From Corbicula japonica (taxonomy: Eukaryota; Mollusca; Bivalvia; Venerida; Cyrenidae), in assembly GCA_038501625.1 (NCBI GenBank), contig JAZAYU010000699.1:114606-178605 (forward strand): a stretch of 64,000 nucleotides of DNA, read 5' to 3'. The translations under genes and the position numbers were made by a program. A model generated the notes under the pieces. That model was not told the DNA's origin, made no database searches, and saw only the letters and a list, made by a program, of their open reading frames with translations. Shown here in pieces: positions 63,811-64,000 of this stretch (the first letter of the stretch is position 1; every line of letters starts with the position of its first letter).

Positions 63811-64000
63811 TACACTGGTCAAAAGTTCTAAGTGCACACTTTTCAATTTTGAATATCTTAAAGTAAACTTAATCAAATTGGATGAAAGTTTGACTTAATG
63901 CTAATAATGATCAAACAATAATAATTTTTTGAATACCGTGCATATGTTTTACGTTTTACGTCATCCACGTCGGCAAATGCTATTTATGCATTATCCCCGT
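63811..64000 (+). mobile_element. Possible left end of a Tc1/mariner element, cut by the window
   Basis: TA followed by CACTGGTCAAAAGTTCTAAG resembles the start of many Tc1-like terminal repeats. Nothing internal is visible before the window ends, so this rests on the end motif alone. Confidence 0.2.

Overview
The window is eukaryotic, AT-rich, intron-containing and mostly non-coding. The best guess is a bivalve mollusc. The evidence is a B-box/coiled-coil protein of the kind expanded in bivalves, a three-core tandem-repeat element resembling the bivalve pearl/DTC84 elements, a decayed Tc1/mariner-superfamily transposon of the long-spaced Sailor type, and very abundant triplet microsatellites. 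This is inference from family resemblance; no marker gene fixes the species.

Layout. 1-14325 (block A) and 21039-38592 (block B) are two near-identical copies in the same orientation. They differ by point changes, microsatellite length and three large presence/absence segments. A 500-base run of N (14326-14825) starts exactly where block A ends. This looks like two haplotypes laid end to end, or a very recent segmental duplication. The left 12 kb of each block is itself an array of about nine degenerate units, each up to about 2.7 kb, with triplet microsatellites at fixed places, and the array holds a higher-order duplication. A more diverged partial unit (18215-20160) lies between the blocks. 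The right end of each block carries a pearl-like element. Both blocks also carry a 202-bp TTAA-flanked MITE that is missing from other units.

38593-45248 is intergenic. It holds a roughly 0.5-kb (TAG)n tract, GAT/GTT-rich sequence and a GC-rich CCGCGG repeat that is the inverted counterpart of the one just right of the gap. 45249-45374 is probably the last coding exon of a gene with a MIB/HERC2 domain that enters from the left. 46257-48230 holds two families of degenerate tandem repeats. 49600-53250 is a mosaic of dispersed repeats and small fold-back elements.

53255-55468 is a complete but dead transposon with 37-bp terminal inverted repeats. Its transposase pseudogene has two apparent short introns, and there are two tRNA-like segments just inside the ends. 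56348-58503 holds at least three exons of a B-box/coiled-coil gene, in which exon 2 is a diverged copy of the end of exon 1 with matching splice phase. The remainder to 64000 is repeats: a hAT-like element nested in a duplicated unit, two more dispersed families, and perhaps the start of another transposon at the right edge.

The only convincing host protein-coding sequences are the MIB/HERC2 exon and the B-box gene. No operon-like or pathway relation between them is visible. Most long open frames are translations of triplet repeats.
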